64,000 nt of DNA from Chromatiales bacterium (ex Bugula neritina AB1) (lineage in GTDB: Bacteria > Pseudomonadota > Gammaproteobacteria > Granulosicoccales > Granulosicoccaceae): NCBI GenBank assembly GCA_001730015.1, contig MDLA01000194.1, forward strand, positions 22,052 through 86,051, given 5' to 3'. The notes beneath the pieces were generated by a model that was given only the letters and a program-made list of their open reading frames with translations, was not told the origin of the DNA and searched no databases. A program made the position numbers and the translations under genes. Positions 45,375-54,783 of this stretch are shown here, in pieces; position 1 is the first letter of the stretch; every line of letters starts with the position of its first letter.

Positions 45375-47017
45375 AACGATTCCATAGTCTGCGAGGTAAT
45401 CACATCACCGCGCTTGCGCCGGGCAACCAGATCATCAAGCCAGTCCGGATCCATTTCCGGCACCGACGACAACAGTAGCTGTGTATAGGGTTTATAAGGT
45501 GGTGAGAGGATCGCCTCCTTACTGCCCTGCTCTACAATTTTTCCCTGATACATCACAACGATTTCATCAGCAATGGCTTTAACAGTAGCCAGATCATGGG
45601 TAATGAACAGATAGGAAACCCCCAGCTGTTTTTGCAGATTTAATAATAAGTCGAGTATACCTTCAGCCACCAGTTGATCCAGCGCAGAAGTTACTTCGTC
45701 ACAGATAATAAATTCCGGTTCTGCCGCAAGCGCCCGGGCAATGCAAATGCGCTGCTTTTCACCGCCCGACAACTGTCCGGGATAACGGTTCGCATAGTCT
45801 TCAGGTATCTCTATCTGCTGTAAAAGCTCTTTTAACCTTTTTTCCTGTGCAGAACCGGTCAGACCAAGATAAAACTCCAGCGGCCGGCCGATGATATCGC
45901 GAATTTTATGGCGCGGATTCATGGCAATATCTGCCATCTGGTAGATCATCTGGATCGATTGGAGATCCTGCTTTGATCGCATTTTAAGCCTGGGGCTCAG
46001 TGCCTGCCCCTGAAACTCAACACTTCCCTGAGCCGGTGGCAGCAAACCAGTGATAACCCGTGCGAGTGTGCTTTTGCCACTACCGGATTCACCAACAACG
46101 GCAACGGTTTTTCCCTTCTGCACATCGAGTGAGATATCGCTCAGGACATCGCTTTCACTGCCGGGGTAACGAGCGCTGACCTGGCTGATTCTAAGCTGCG
46201 GCTTGTCGTCGCTTTGCGAAGAGCCGGTTTCCCGTGACGACCTGACATTCAATAGCTCTCGCGTATATTCCTGTTGCGGATTGGCCAGCATGTCACGAGC
46301 CCCGCCTTCTTCGACCAGCTCGCCATAGCGTAACACCATTATCCGGTCGGCCATCTGGGCGACCACGGCGAGATCGTGGGTAATATAGATTGCTGCAACC
46401 CCGCGCGATTTAACGGCTTCTTTTATGGTGCCCAGCACTTCAATTTGCGTGGTGACATCCAGTGCTGTGGTGGGTTCATCGAATATTATAATGTCCGGAT
46501 CTGTGCCCAGCGCCATGGCCGTCATTGCGCGCTGCAACTGACCTCCCGACACCTGATGCGGAAAGCGCTCGCCTATAGTTTCAGGGTCCGGCAATTCCAG
46601 CTGGGTAAATAATTCAATCGCACGCTTGCGAGCCTCGGGCATGCTCATTTTCCCGTGCTGCACCGGGGACTCGGCAAACTGCTCAAAAAGCGTGTGTGCC
46701 GGGTTAAAAGAGGCCGCTGCGCTCTGCGCAACATAAGCGACCTTGTTGCCGCGAATGGTTCGCAGTTCAGATTCACGCTGACCGGTCAATTCTGTGCCGT
46801 TTAGTTTGACAGACCCTGAAACAATGCGACAACCGGGTTTGGTATAACCCAGTGCCGCCAGACCAAAGGTTGATTTTCCGGCACCGGATTCACCGATAAG
46901 GCCGATAATTTCGCCCTGATCCAGGCTCATCGACAAGCCCTTCACAATAGCCTGCCAGTTGCCGTCTATATCGGCTTCAATAACCAGATCGCTGATTTCC
47001 AGTAACTTATTTGGCAT
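45368..47017 (-). CDS. Peptide/nickel-type ABC transporter, fused ATP-binding protein (DppD-DppF)
   Basis: 549 residues with two complete ATPase domains. First: Walker A GESGAGKST, signature VSGGQLQRA, Walker B IIIFDEPTTALD. Second: GESGSGKST, LSGGEKQRI, FIICDEVTSALD. Fused DppD-DppF-like ATPases occur in many proteobacterial oligopeptide importers. It is the last gene of a four-gene minus-strand operon (binding protein, two permeases, ATPase). Cargo is probably short peptides or a similar compound. Confidence 0.93.
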   Translation of the reverse strand: MPNKLLEISDLVIEADIDGNWQAIVKGLSMSLDQGEIIGLIGESGAGKSTFGLAALGYTKPGCRIVSGSVKLNGTELTGQRESELRTIRGNKVAYVAQSAAASFNPAHTLFEQFAESPVQHGKMSMPEARKRAIELFTQLELPDPETIGERFPHQVSGGQLQRAMTAMALGTDPDIIIFDEPTTALDVTTQIEVLGTIKEAVKSRGVAAIYITHDLAVVAQMADRIMVLRYGELVEEGGARDMLANPQQEYTRELLNVRSSRETGSSQSDDKPQLRISQVSARYPGSESDVLSDISLDVQKGKTVAVVGESGSGKSTLARVITGLLPPAQGSVEFQGQALSPRLKMRSKQDLQSIQMIYQMADIAMNPRHKIRDIIGRPLEFYLGLTGSAQEKRLKELLQQIEIPEDYANRYPGQLSGGEKQRICIARALAAEPEFIICDEVTSALDQLVAEGILDLLLNLQKQLGVSYLFITHDLATVKAIADEIVVMYQGKIVEQGSKEAILSPPYKPYTQLLLSSVPEMDPDWLDDLVARRKRGDVITSQTMESFQ

Positions 47018-47052
47018 TGCGTATCGACTCCGGCCAGCTACTTCGTTTATCG

Positions 47053-47886
47053 CTACTGATCATCACGTAAGCCACTGGCCCGGTGGACCATAGTATCGAC
47101 CAGCAGGTTTATGCCAATAGTCAGCAGAGCGATGCAGGTTGCCGGCACCAGCGGATGCAGATAACCCCAGGCAATGCCATCAGCGTTCCCACGCACCATA
47201 GCGCCCCAGTCAGCCAACGGTGGCTGCAATCCCAAACCTAGAAAACTCAAGCCACTGATCAATAGAAAAACAAAGCAGAATCGCAAACCGAATTCTGCAG
47301 CCAGTGGTGTCATCGCATTGGGGAGTATCTCTTTACGCATAATCCACCACAGCCCTTCACCGCGTAGGCGGGCGGCTTCCACGTAGTCCATTACCGCAAT
47401 ATCCATTGCCACCGCGCGCGCGATTCTATAGACCGGCATAGCATAGACAACGGCGATAACGGTAACCAGAGCCGGCACCGAGGTACCGGTAGAAGACAGC
47501 ACAATAAGCGCAAAAATCAGCGTGGGTATAGAAATAATCACATCGACTATGCGGCTTAGTATCTGATCAAGCCATCCACCGACAGTCGCCGCCAGAAACC
47601 CCAGCAGAGCCCCCAGCGAAAAAGCACACGCTGTGGTCAGCAGTGCAAGGCCGATCATATTCCTGGCGCCGTAGATCAGCATGGATAACATATCTCTACC
47701 GATCTGATCCGTACCGAAAAAGAACTCGCCAAACAGAGGCTCCCAGACATCTCCGACTATCTCCGACTGCCCGTATGGCGCTAGCCAGGGGGCGAACAAC
47801 GCACAACCCCCGAACATCAAAACAATCAGCGCTCCTGCTCGAGCACTCCAGTTAAGTTCCGATATAAATTTTAAGAGAGCCATCAT
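47053..47886 (-). CDS. Peptide-type ABC transporter permease (DppC-like)
   Basis: 277 residues, six predicted helices. BPD_transp_1 domain with the ATPase contact loop EAARLRGEGLWWIMRKEILPNAMTPLAAEFGLR. N-terminal short cytoplasmic part and helix WSARAGALIVLMFGG, then FFGTDQIGRDMLSMLIYGARN, the DppC hallmark. Seventeen bases after the DppB-like gene, and 35 before the ATPase gene. Confidence 0.92.
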   Translation of the reverse strand: MMALLKFISELNWSARAGALIVLMFGGCALFAPWLAPYGQSEIVGDVWEPLFGEFFFGTDQIGRDMLSMLIYGARNMIGLALLTTACAFSLGALLGFLAATVGGWLDQILSRIVDVIISIPTLIFALIVLSSTGTSVPALVTVIAVVYAMPVYRIARAVAMDIAVMDYVEAARLRGEGLWWIMRKEILPNAMTPLAAEFGLRFCFVFLLISGLSFLGLGLQPPLADWGAMVRGNADGIAWGYLHPLVPATCIALLTIGINLLVDTMVHRASGLRDDQ

Positions 47887-47903
47887 GGTCTTCTTCAGGG
47901 CCC

Positions 47904-48863
47904 TTACCTGGGGTGCCGGAGGCGTGGATTGGAGATCATCGATAACACATCGGCCAGCAGATTGAGCACAACATACACGGTAGCGAATATCATGGCAGTT
48001 CCCTGAACCACAGGCATATCACGGAGGAAAACCGAATCGATCATCAGCGCGCCCAGCCCCGGGTAGACAAACACCACTTCGACTATTACCACGCCGACCA
48101 CCAACCAGGCCAGATTCAGCATGACCACCTGAATTATCGGCGACCAGGCATTCGGCAGCGCATGTTTGACGATAATCCGCATAGGCTTTATACCTTTGAG
48201 TTTCGCCATCTCGATATAGGGGCTAGCCAGCAAACTGACGATTGCGGCGCGCGTCATTCGCATCATGTGCGCACTGACGGCTATTGTCAGCGTGAGCACC
48301 GGTAATGCAGAGGCGTAGACCCGTTCAAAGAAGCCCATCGATGCATCAACATTGGAAATAGCAGGGAACCACGGCAGCGTGACAGCGAAGATTGCCATTA
48401 GAATATAGGCAATGAAAAAATCCGGAACCGACACACCGCTGAGGGTCACCAGAGAAATAAAGCGGTCAAACCACGAATTGCGATAGAGCGCAGCCAATAC
48501 GCCCATAGTCAGCGCAAAGGGTACCGCTATCAGTGCAGCCGCTGCCGCCAGAAAAAACGTATTGCCAATACGCCCGCCGATCAGTTCGGATACTTCGCGT
48601 TTATTAGTGAATGAACTGCCCAGATCGCCCTGAAGAAAATTCCCGAGCCAGCTTAAATAGCGCATGTGCGCGGGCCGATCAAGATCGAGCAGACGGTGAC
48701 AGGCGGCAACTTTTTCATCAGAAGCCATCTGCCCCATCATCGAGGTACACACATCGCCGGAAAGGGCTTCAACGCCAATGGTGATCAGCAGGGAGATGGC
48801 CAGTATGGTCAGCGCCCCCAGAAAGATACGTCTTAATATCAAGGCTAACAGCGAATTTGGCAT
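47904..48863 (-). CDS. Peptide-type ABC transporter permease (DppB-like)
   Basis: 319 residues. N-terminal helix LRRIFLGALTILAISLLITIGVEAL, then LDRPAHMRYLSWLGNFLQGDLGSSFTNKREV, the DppB-type opening, and the contact loop EMAKLKGIKPMRIIVKHALPNAWSP. Six helices. Together with the DppC-like subunit it forms the membrane channel. Follows the binding-protein gene after 81 bases. Confidence 0.93.
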   Translation of the reverse strand: MPNSLLALILRRIFLGALTILAISLLITIGVEALSGDVCTSMMGQMASDEKVAACHRLLDLDRPAHMRYLSWLGNFLQGDLGSSFTNKREVSELIGGRIGNTFFLAAAAALIAVPFALTMGVLAALYRNSWFDRFISLVTLSGVSVPDFFIAYILMAIFAVTLPWFPAISNVDASMGFFERVYASALPVLTLTIAVSAHMMRMTRAAIVSLLASPYIEMAKLKGIKPMRIIVKHALPNAWSPIIQVVMLNLAWLVVGVVIVEVVFVYPGLGALMIDSVFLRDMPVVQGTAMIFATVYVVLNLLADVLSMISNPRLRHPR

Positions 48864-48944
48864 AGTTTGCCTTGCGCAGATTTAATGATTATTCCGGGTA
48901 ATAAACGAGCGAACCCGAATTTCGAGTACGCTCAATAAACTACG

Positions 48945-50543
48945 TTAGGTAAACCACCATCGTTCGATGCTTCGCGAGCCATCAAGCTCCCAGTTACCCG
49001 CCAACTGTTCAGGCCGTCCCAGCTTGCTGGATGCGGCATCGACATTGTTGGCAAAGCACGGTATTACCGAGCCGCCTTCATTGTGAATGATCGTCTGCAT
49101 TTCTATATAGATTTCCCGACGTTTGGATTCATCCAGCTCTGCACGCCCTGCAACAAGCAATTCTTCAAAGCGGGCATTATTCCATTGCGACTCAGTCCAG
49201 TTACCACCGGCCTTGTAGCCGATGGTAAACATCCAGTCAGCGGTTGGTCGGCCGGACCAGTAAGACGCACTCCATGGTACTTTCATCCAGACATTGTTCC
49301 AATAGCCGTCAGGTGAGGCACGATTAACCTGAATATTGATACCCGCGGCTTTTATTTGCTCTGCATAAAGCTGGGTGGCATCTACAGCACCGGTAAAGGC
49401 AGCGTCGGATGCAGAGATTTCCAGATCGAGTGATGACAGCCCTGCCTGGGCCAGATGCCACTTGGCTTTGTCGAGGTCGTAGACTCGCTGAGGCAAATCA
49501 GCGGCATGGTAATTTTGCGCCGAGCTGATCGGGTGATCATTACCCAGCGAACCGTATCCACGCAGCACCGTTTTCACAAATGCTTCGCGATCAATACCGT
49601 ATTTGAGTGCCATGCGGACATGGTTGTTATCGAACGGTGCTGAACGTACATCCATCGGATAGGTAAAGTGCTTGGTGCCCTGTGTTTGAAGTACATCAAC
49701 ACCCGGCTTGCGCTCAAGCAGCGCTGCCGTCTTGAGATCACAGCGCGCTATCGCATCAACCTGGCCTGTCACCATAGCGTTCATACGAGCAGCGGCATCG
49801 TTAATTGCAGTAATTTTCACCTCATCAAAGTTACCGCGGCCTTCCTTGAAGTAGTCAGGATTCCTCAGTAATTCTGCCCGCACGCCAGGCTCAAAGGATT
49901 TTACGCTGTAGGCACCCGTACCATCACCACCCGCCCAGTCTATTTTTCCCGACTTGTCGGCAGCGCCAATCAGCATGTGGTAGTCGCTCAGCAGAAACGG
50001 GAAATCTGCATTGCCGCTTTCAAGCTCAAAAATTACTGTATTCGGGCCGTCTTTGCTTATTTTACCCATCGACTCGGCAACACTTTTAGCATCGGATACC
50101 GAATCTTCGCCACGGTGATGTTCCAGTGAGGCGATGACATCATCTGCATCGAGTGATTTGCCGCTGTGGAAAGTAACGCCCTTACGCAGTTTCACCACCC
50201 ACTTTTTGGCGTCTGCCGTAGGCTCAAGGCTTTCGGCTAACTCAGGCAGCGCTTCGCCATTAGCATTAACTTCAACCAGAGCATTGCGCACAGCACCCTG
50301 GTTCATGTTGATCATGAAGGTGTCGCCGTTATCCGCCGGATCAAGGATGTCACCGGTGTTTGCGCCACCAAGACCAACCCGGTACACACCGCCTTTTTTC
50401 GGTGTTGCATAGGCGGCCTGCGAGAACAGCATAGGTGCACTGGCCGCAAAACCCAGCGCGGTAGCTGCCTGTAAAAACTCCCGCCGGCCGATACCGCCAC
50501 TGGTGACTCGTTTCTGCAGTTTTTCTATTTCATAGTCGGACAT
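48945..50543 (-). CDS. Peptide-type ABC transporter substrate-binding protein with Tat-like signal
   Basis: 532-residue SBP_bac_5 family protein. The N-terminus carries GRREFLQAATALGFAASAPMLF, a twin-arginine (RR-x-F-L) motif, so export may be folded via Tat, followed by AYATPKKGGVYRVGL. Core blocks KKWVVKLRKGVTFHSGKSLDADDVIASLEHH and DNNHVRMALKYGIDREAFV. Ligand could be a peptide or other large solute. First gene of the four-gene operon. Confidence 0.93.
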   Translation of the reverse strand: MSDYEIEKLQKRVTSGGIGRREFLQAATALGFAASAPMLFSQAAYATPKKGGVYRVGLGGANTGDILDPADNGDTFMINMNQGAVRNALVEVNANGEALPELAESLEPTADAKKWVVKLRKGVTFHSGKSLDADDVIASLEHHRGEDSVSDAKSVAESMGKISKDGPNTVIFELESGNADFPFLLSDYHMLIGAADKSGKIDWAGGDGTGAYSVKSFEPGVRAELLRNPDYFKEGRGNFDEVKITAINDAAARMNAMVTGQVDAIARCDLKTAALLERKPGVDVLQTQGTKHFTYPMDVRSAPFDNNHVRMALKYGIDREAFVKTVLRGYGSLGNDHPISSAQNYHAADLPQRVYDLDKAKWHLAQAGLSSLDLEISASDAAFTGAVDATQLYAEQIKAAGINIQVNRASPDGYWNNVWMKVPWSASYWSGRPTADWMFTIGYKAGGNWTESQWNNARFEELLVAGRAELDESKRREIYIEMQTIIHNEGGSVIPCFANNVDAASSKLGRPEQLAGNWELDGSRSIERWWFT

Positions 50544-50796
50544 TCTTTTCTCTCTATGGTATTAAACTGTTACTTAAGCTACTGGCTCTGGCTTTAACCT
50601 GCATAAGTTAGCCGGTGCCAGACCTTCATTTTCCTACTCTAAAGGAGCAGCCTATCCTCTTCTATATTGTTGTCCAGTGTAACCGACCACACAACATATT
50701 CCAAATTCAGTCAATTTGTGCTTTAACACAATAACCACGCATTTTTCAACTCTGGCTATTTACACGGTTATCTTCCCTACATTCCAACGCTGATCC

Positions 50797-52281
50797 CTAA
50801 CGCATAACAAACGGATTGGCTAGCGGTTCTGAAGAGGTGTTTATCCATACAGTTTTGGGTCGGGTGTAATCATAGATTGCCTGCATGCCGCTTTCACGGC
50901 CGTAACCCGAATCTTTCACACCACCAAACTCTGCTATCGGCGACACCACTCTATAAGTATTCACCCATACTATGCCCGCACGGATACGCTTCATTACTCG
51001 CATGGCTCTGGCACCATTCAGGGTAAATACTCCGGCCGCCAGCCCATGTCTGGTATCGTTGGCAAGTCGTATGACCTCGTCTTCTTCTGTAAAGCGAATA
51101 ACGCTAAGTACCGGCCCAAACATTTCGGTATCGACAATCCGCATGGACTGATCCGGGCATTCTATAATCGTTGGCTCATAGTACAGACCGTTTTCAAGCC
51201 CCGGTGGACGGTTACCGCCGTACAACACCCTTCCACCTTCAGTTTGCGCAAAAGCGACCTCGCGTTCAACGCATTGCAACTGGCCTTCAGTGGCCAGCGG
51301 GCCCATTTGCGTCTCTTCTGCCAGCGGGTCACCGATGTTGATACCGCGCGCAATGGCTATCATTTTTTCGAGAAATTCATCGGCTATTTTTTCGTGCAGA
51401 TAGAGCCGCGATCCAGCCACACAGCTCTGACCACTGGCACCGAATATACCGGCGATAGAGCCATTCACAGCGCTTTCAATATCGGCATCATCAAACACAA
51501 TAAACGGAGATTTGCCACCCAGCTCCAGTGACACTTCGGCAAAATTCTCTGCCGAATTATGCAGCACATGCCGCGCGGCCACCGGCCCGCCGGTAAAGCT
51601 GATTCGTGATACCAGCGGATGCGAGGTCAGAGTTTTGCCACAGGGATCACCGTGGCCGGTAACTATATTAAAAACGCCGGGCGGAAACCCTGCCTGCTCA
51701 ATCAGCCTGCCGAACTCCAGCAGCGGTGCGGAAGCCTGCTCGGAAGCCTTTAGCACCACCGTGTTACCCGCCGCCAGCGCCGGACCGATTTTCACCGCCA
51801 CCAGAAACATCTGCGAATTCCACGGCACGATAGCGGCAACGACTCCCAGCGGTTCTCTGAGAGTTAGTGTCAGCATGTCTGGCTTGTCTATCGGCAGAGT
51901 TTCGCCATGAACCTTGTCAGCGCAGCCGGCATAAAAATGAAAAAACTCGGCAATGTATTTGGCCTGCCACATGGTTTCCTTGAGCATTTTGCCGGTATCG
52001 ATAGTCTCAACCCGACCCAGCTCCTCGGATTTTTCGGCCAGCAGGTCTCCGAGACGGCGCAGATATTTGCCGCGCTCAGTTGGAAGTGCGCGGCTCCACT
52101 CACCTTCGCTGAACGCTTTATAAGCCGCCTCGACTGCTCGATTGACATCATCCGCGGTAGCCTCTGGAACCGTGGCCCAAGGCTGGCCGTTCGCCGGATT
52201 CACGCTCTCAAACGTCTGGCCATTTTCAGCATCGACCCAGTTTCCGTCGATAAGCATTTGATAGCGTGATAAATCGACCAC
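50797..52281 (-). CDS. NAD(P)-dependent aldehyde dehydrogenase
   Basis: 494 residues. Catalytic Cys287 in GASGQSCVAGSR, general base Glu253 in LELGGKSP, oxyanion Asn155 in PWNSQ, cofactor motif FTGGPVAARHVL. GTG start with GGAGGA eight bases before. Of the betaine/gamma-aminobutyraldehyde/5-carboxymethyl-2-hydroxymuconate semialdehyde class; the substrate is not determined. Divergent from the RidA gene and next to the peptide transporter, so it may act on a side product of the transported compound. Ends SEPLANPFVMR. Confidence 0.92.
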   Translation of the reverse strand: MVDLSRYQMLIDGNWVDAENGQTFESVNPANGQPWATVPEATADDVNRAVEAAYKAFSEGEWSRALPTERGKYLRRLGDLLAEKSEELGRVETIDTGKMLKETMWQAKYIAEFFHFYAGCADKVHGETLPIDKPDMLTLTLREPLGVVAAIVPWNSQMFLVAVKIGPALAAGNTVVLKASEQASAPLLEFGRLIEQAGFPPGVFNIVTGHGDPCGKTLTSHPLVSRISFTGGPVAARHVLHNSAENFAEVSLELGGKSPFIVFDDADIESAVNGSIAGIFGASGQSCVAGSRLYLHEKIADEFLEKMIAIARGINIGDPLAEETQMGPLATEGQLQCVEREVAFAQTEGGRVLYGGNRPPGLENGLYYEPTIIECPDQSMRIVDTEMFGPVLSVIRFTEEDEVIRLANDTRHGLAAGVFTLNGARAMRVMKRIRAGIVWVNTYRVVSPIAEFGGVKDSGYGRESGMQAIYDYTRPKTVWINTSSEPLANPFVMR

Positions 52282-52443
52282 AGCGATTTCCTCCGAACCT
52301 GATATCTGATCCTCATAGACTAGCGTTATTGTGGTTCAAATTAGCGCTATTTTTTCGCCCTGTTGTGGCGAATTATTTACAAATAACGAGCGAAGGTATC
52401 GATTAGTGTAGCGTCACCTTCATAGCGTGTGAATGCCAGCCCG

Positions 52444-52833
52444 ATGAAAAAGCAGATCATTGGCGATCCATTAGTGATTGGCGGTAGAACCCTGTCTTTG
52501 TCCCGCGCGGTTCGTGCCGGGGATTTTGTATTTCTGACCGGCCAGGTTCCATTCAAAGACGGCCAGGTGATGACCACCGGCACCGTCGAGGAGCAAACGA
52601 GGGCCGTGCTCGACGAGATAAAAGCCACGCTCGCACTGGCCGACTGCGAATTGAGCGACGTAGTCAAAGCCATGGTCTGGCTGCAGGAAAAAGAAGATTT
52701 CCCCGGGTTTAACGCCGTCTATGGCGAGTATTTCCCAACCGACCCGCCCACTCGATCAGCGGTAGTGAATCAGTTACTTGTCGATGTGCGTGTTGAAATA
52801 GAGGTTGTCGCCTACAAACCGGAAACCGCTTGA
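52444..52833 (+). CDS. RidA-family (YjgF/RutC-like) protein
   Basis: 129 residues from the ATG at 52444; a GTG at 52429 is also possible and neither has a strong ribosome site. RidA marks: FVFLTGQVPFKDG, ADCELSDVVKAMVWL, and PPTRSAVVNQLLVDVRVEIEVVAY with the substrate-binding Arg retained. RidA proteins hydrolyse reactive enamine/imine intermediates. Stop overlaps the hydrolase start (TGATGA), giving a RutC-RutD-like gene pair. Role probably in clearing aminoacrylate-like or related intermediates of the local pathway. Confidence 0.88.
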   Translation: MKKQIIGDPLVIGGRTLSLSRAVRAGDFVFLTGQVPFKDGQVMTTGTVEEQTRAVLDEIKATLALADCELSDVVKAMVWLQEKEDFPGFNAVYGEYFPTDPPTRSAVVNQLLVDVRVEIEVVAYKPETA

Positions 52834-53645
52834 TGAAGCAGTCGAGCCACAAAGCCGGTATCGCCGCAGACGGCACCCATTACGATCTGCATTCGTTGAA
52901 TGGCAGCCCGGTGCTGGTTCTGATTCACGGCCTCGGTCTCAACCGGCACATGTGGCAGTGGCAAATCAGCGAGCTAAAGCAGCACTATACGGTACTGGTA
53001 TACGATCTGATCGGCAGTGGTGACAGCGCCCCACCCGCCGTTACCCCCTCGCTTACCCTATTTTCCAATCAGCTGAACGCACTGCTGGATGAACTTAAAA
53101 TAGAACAAGCCGCAGTATTCGGGTTTTCACTGGGCGGCATGATCTCACGACGCTATGCAATGGACTATCCGAAGCGACTGTGGGCACTGGGCATTCTGCA
53201 TTCTGCGTACAAGAGAGATAAAGAAGCGCACGACGCCATTCAAAAACGCGTGGTTCAAGCCCGGAGCGATGGACCGCAGGCCACGGTTGAAGCCGCACTT
53301 CAGCGGTGGTTTACGGAAGATTTTCGCACTGAAAATAGCGACACCATGGACTTTGTTCGCCACTCTATTCTAGCCAACGATAAAAATATCTACCCGTTAA
53401 TCTATCAGGTACTGGTTGACGGCGTTAATGAGCTGGTCAACCCGCTACCGGATTTCAACTGCCCTGCTCTGGTAATGACAGCAGATGAGGATTATGGAAA
53501 TTCAGTTGCAATGGCACATGCTATTGCCAGCGAAATTCCTGGTGCAGAAACAGTTATTCTTGATGGTTTACGTCATATGGCGATGGTGCAGGCGCCTGAG
53601 AAATTTAATAATATGCTGTTGCAGTTTCTGGATAAACACACCTGA
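52833..53645 (+). CDS. Alpha/beta-fold hydrolase (RutD/3-oxoadipate enol-lactonase type)
   Basis: 270 residues from the ATG at 52833 (a TTG precedes it directly). Oxyanion motif VLIHGLGLNRHMWQ, nucleophile Ser99 in GFSLGG, Asp in MTADEDYG and His in LRHMAMVQAPE complete the triad. Start codon overlaps the RidA stop, so they are co-translated. The RidA-hydrolase coupling recalls rutC-rutD of pyrimidine catabolism, but no other rut gene is present. Substrate unknown. Confidence 0.85.
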   Translation: MKQSSHKAGIAADGTHYDLHSLNGSPVLVLIHGLGLNRHMWQWQISELKQHYTVLVYDLIGSGDSAPPAVTPSLTLFSNQLNALLDELKIEQAAVFGFSLGGMISRRYAMDYPKRLWALGILHSAYKRDKEAHDAIQKRVVQARSDGPQATVEAALQRWFTEDFRTENSDTMDFVRHSILANDKNIYPLIYQVLVDGVNELVNPLPDFNCPALVMTADEDYGNSVAMAHAIASEIPGAETVILDGLRHMAMVQAPEKFNNMLLQFLDKHT

Positions 53646-53740
53646 GATTAACGCTTGAGTTTAAAAATTCAACCTGTTGTTGTAAAAACAGGCAAGTGAT
53701 TTTCGCCACGCCATTTGGCCGTGAACAAAGACCCTTGAAG

Positions 53741-54700
53741 CTAATCAGCAAGTAGATCAGTGGAATCCTGCGTATCCGATCGCCGGACTGTGACCCCTAA
53801 GCGTTGTTCAGAAACTTTAATCATCGCACTCTTGGATTCACCGCCATAGCCAGCTGCAATCGCCTCGTCGTAAGTTTCGACCATCGCCGACACCAGAGGA
53901 AGATGAGCTTCAACTTCAGAGGCTATATCCTGAATATTCAGAATATCTTTATAGGCCGCCTTCATCGGGAAGTCCCCGTCGAATTTCCGATCGAGAATGC
54001 GAGGGACAAAATGCTCACTGGCAAAGCTGCTCGAACTACCGCCGGTTAGCAAGGACTCCACCATCAGGGGATCAAGGCCGGCTTTGACTGCAAGCGGTAA
54101 TACCTCGCAAAATCCGGCAATATTTATATTGTACATAATATTATTGACCGCTTTCATCATTTGCCCGCTGCCAATATCACCACAGTGCAGCACCTGCTTA
54201 CCCATTATAGATAGAACAGGCAGCAGCGAATCGAACAACTGCTTTGAACCACCAAACATCAAAGTCAGACTGCCATCAGCGGCACGCTTGGGCAGCCCTG
54301 ATACCGGGCAATCGCAATAGATTTTTCCATACTCATTTTCTACACGCCCGGCGAATGCCCTGGCACTCGTTGCCGTTACGGTCGAGGTATCAATTATTGC
54401 TTGCAGGCATCCAGTGTTAGCCAGCAGACCCGAGCTACCGAAAACAACGCCTTCGACCTCGCTTTCTCCGGGCACGCACATAAATACAATCTCACACTGC
54501 TGCGAAATCTCTGCAATACCGGGCGCAGCGATAGCGCCTTTGGCTACCATTGCGCTAACAGCCGCCGGGTTAACATCAAATACCATCAGGCGTACACCTG
54601 ACGACACCAGCATTGCAGCCATGCCCGCACCCATCTGGCCTAGCCCGATGAAGCCGATGGGGGTGTCTCCGGTTGTAGCCGGAGTATCTATAGATGTCAT
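53741..54700 (-). CDS. 3-Hydroxyisobutyrate dehydrogenase-family oxidoreductase (tartronate semialdehyde reductase-like)
   Basis: 319 residues. NAD(P) motif IGFIGLGQMGAGMA, substrate motif CPVSGLPKRAADGSLTLMFGG, and the catalytic Lys in GQMMKAVNNIMYNINI. C-terminal helical domain fits the beta-hydroxyacid dehydrogenase family. Members reduce or oxidise small 3-hydroxy acids. Sits 83 bases downstream of the PhyH gene on the same strand; the two may act in one route. Substrate is not evident. Confidence 0.88.
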   Translation of the reverse strand: MTSIDTPATTGDTPIGFIGLGQMGAGMAAMLVSSGVRLMVFDVNPAAVSAMVAKGAIAAPGIAEISQQCEIVFMCVPGESEVEGVVFGSSGLLANTGCLQAIIDTSTVTATSARAFAGRVENEYGKIYCDCPVSGLPKRAADGSLTLMFGGSKQLFDSLLPVLSIMGKQVLHCGDIGSGQMMKAVNNIMYNINIAGFCEVLPLAVKAGLDPLMVESLLTGGSSSSFASEHFVPRILDRKFDGDFPMKAAYKDILNIQDIASEVEAHLPLVSAMVETYDEAIAAGYGGESKSAMIKVSEQRLGVTVRRSDTQDSTDLLAD

Positions 54701-54783
54701 GCTTTCTCTACCTTAGCGAATACCGCATTCTGCCATGGAATCGAGGCAGCACAATTATTGTCTGCGCCCGTCCAATTAAACCG

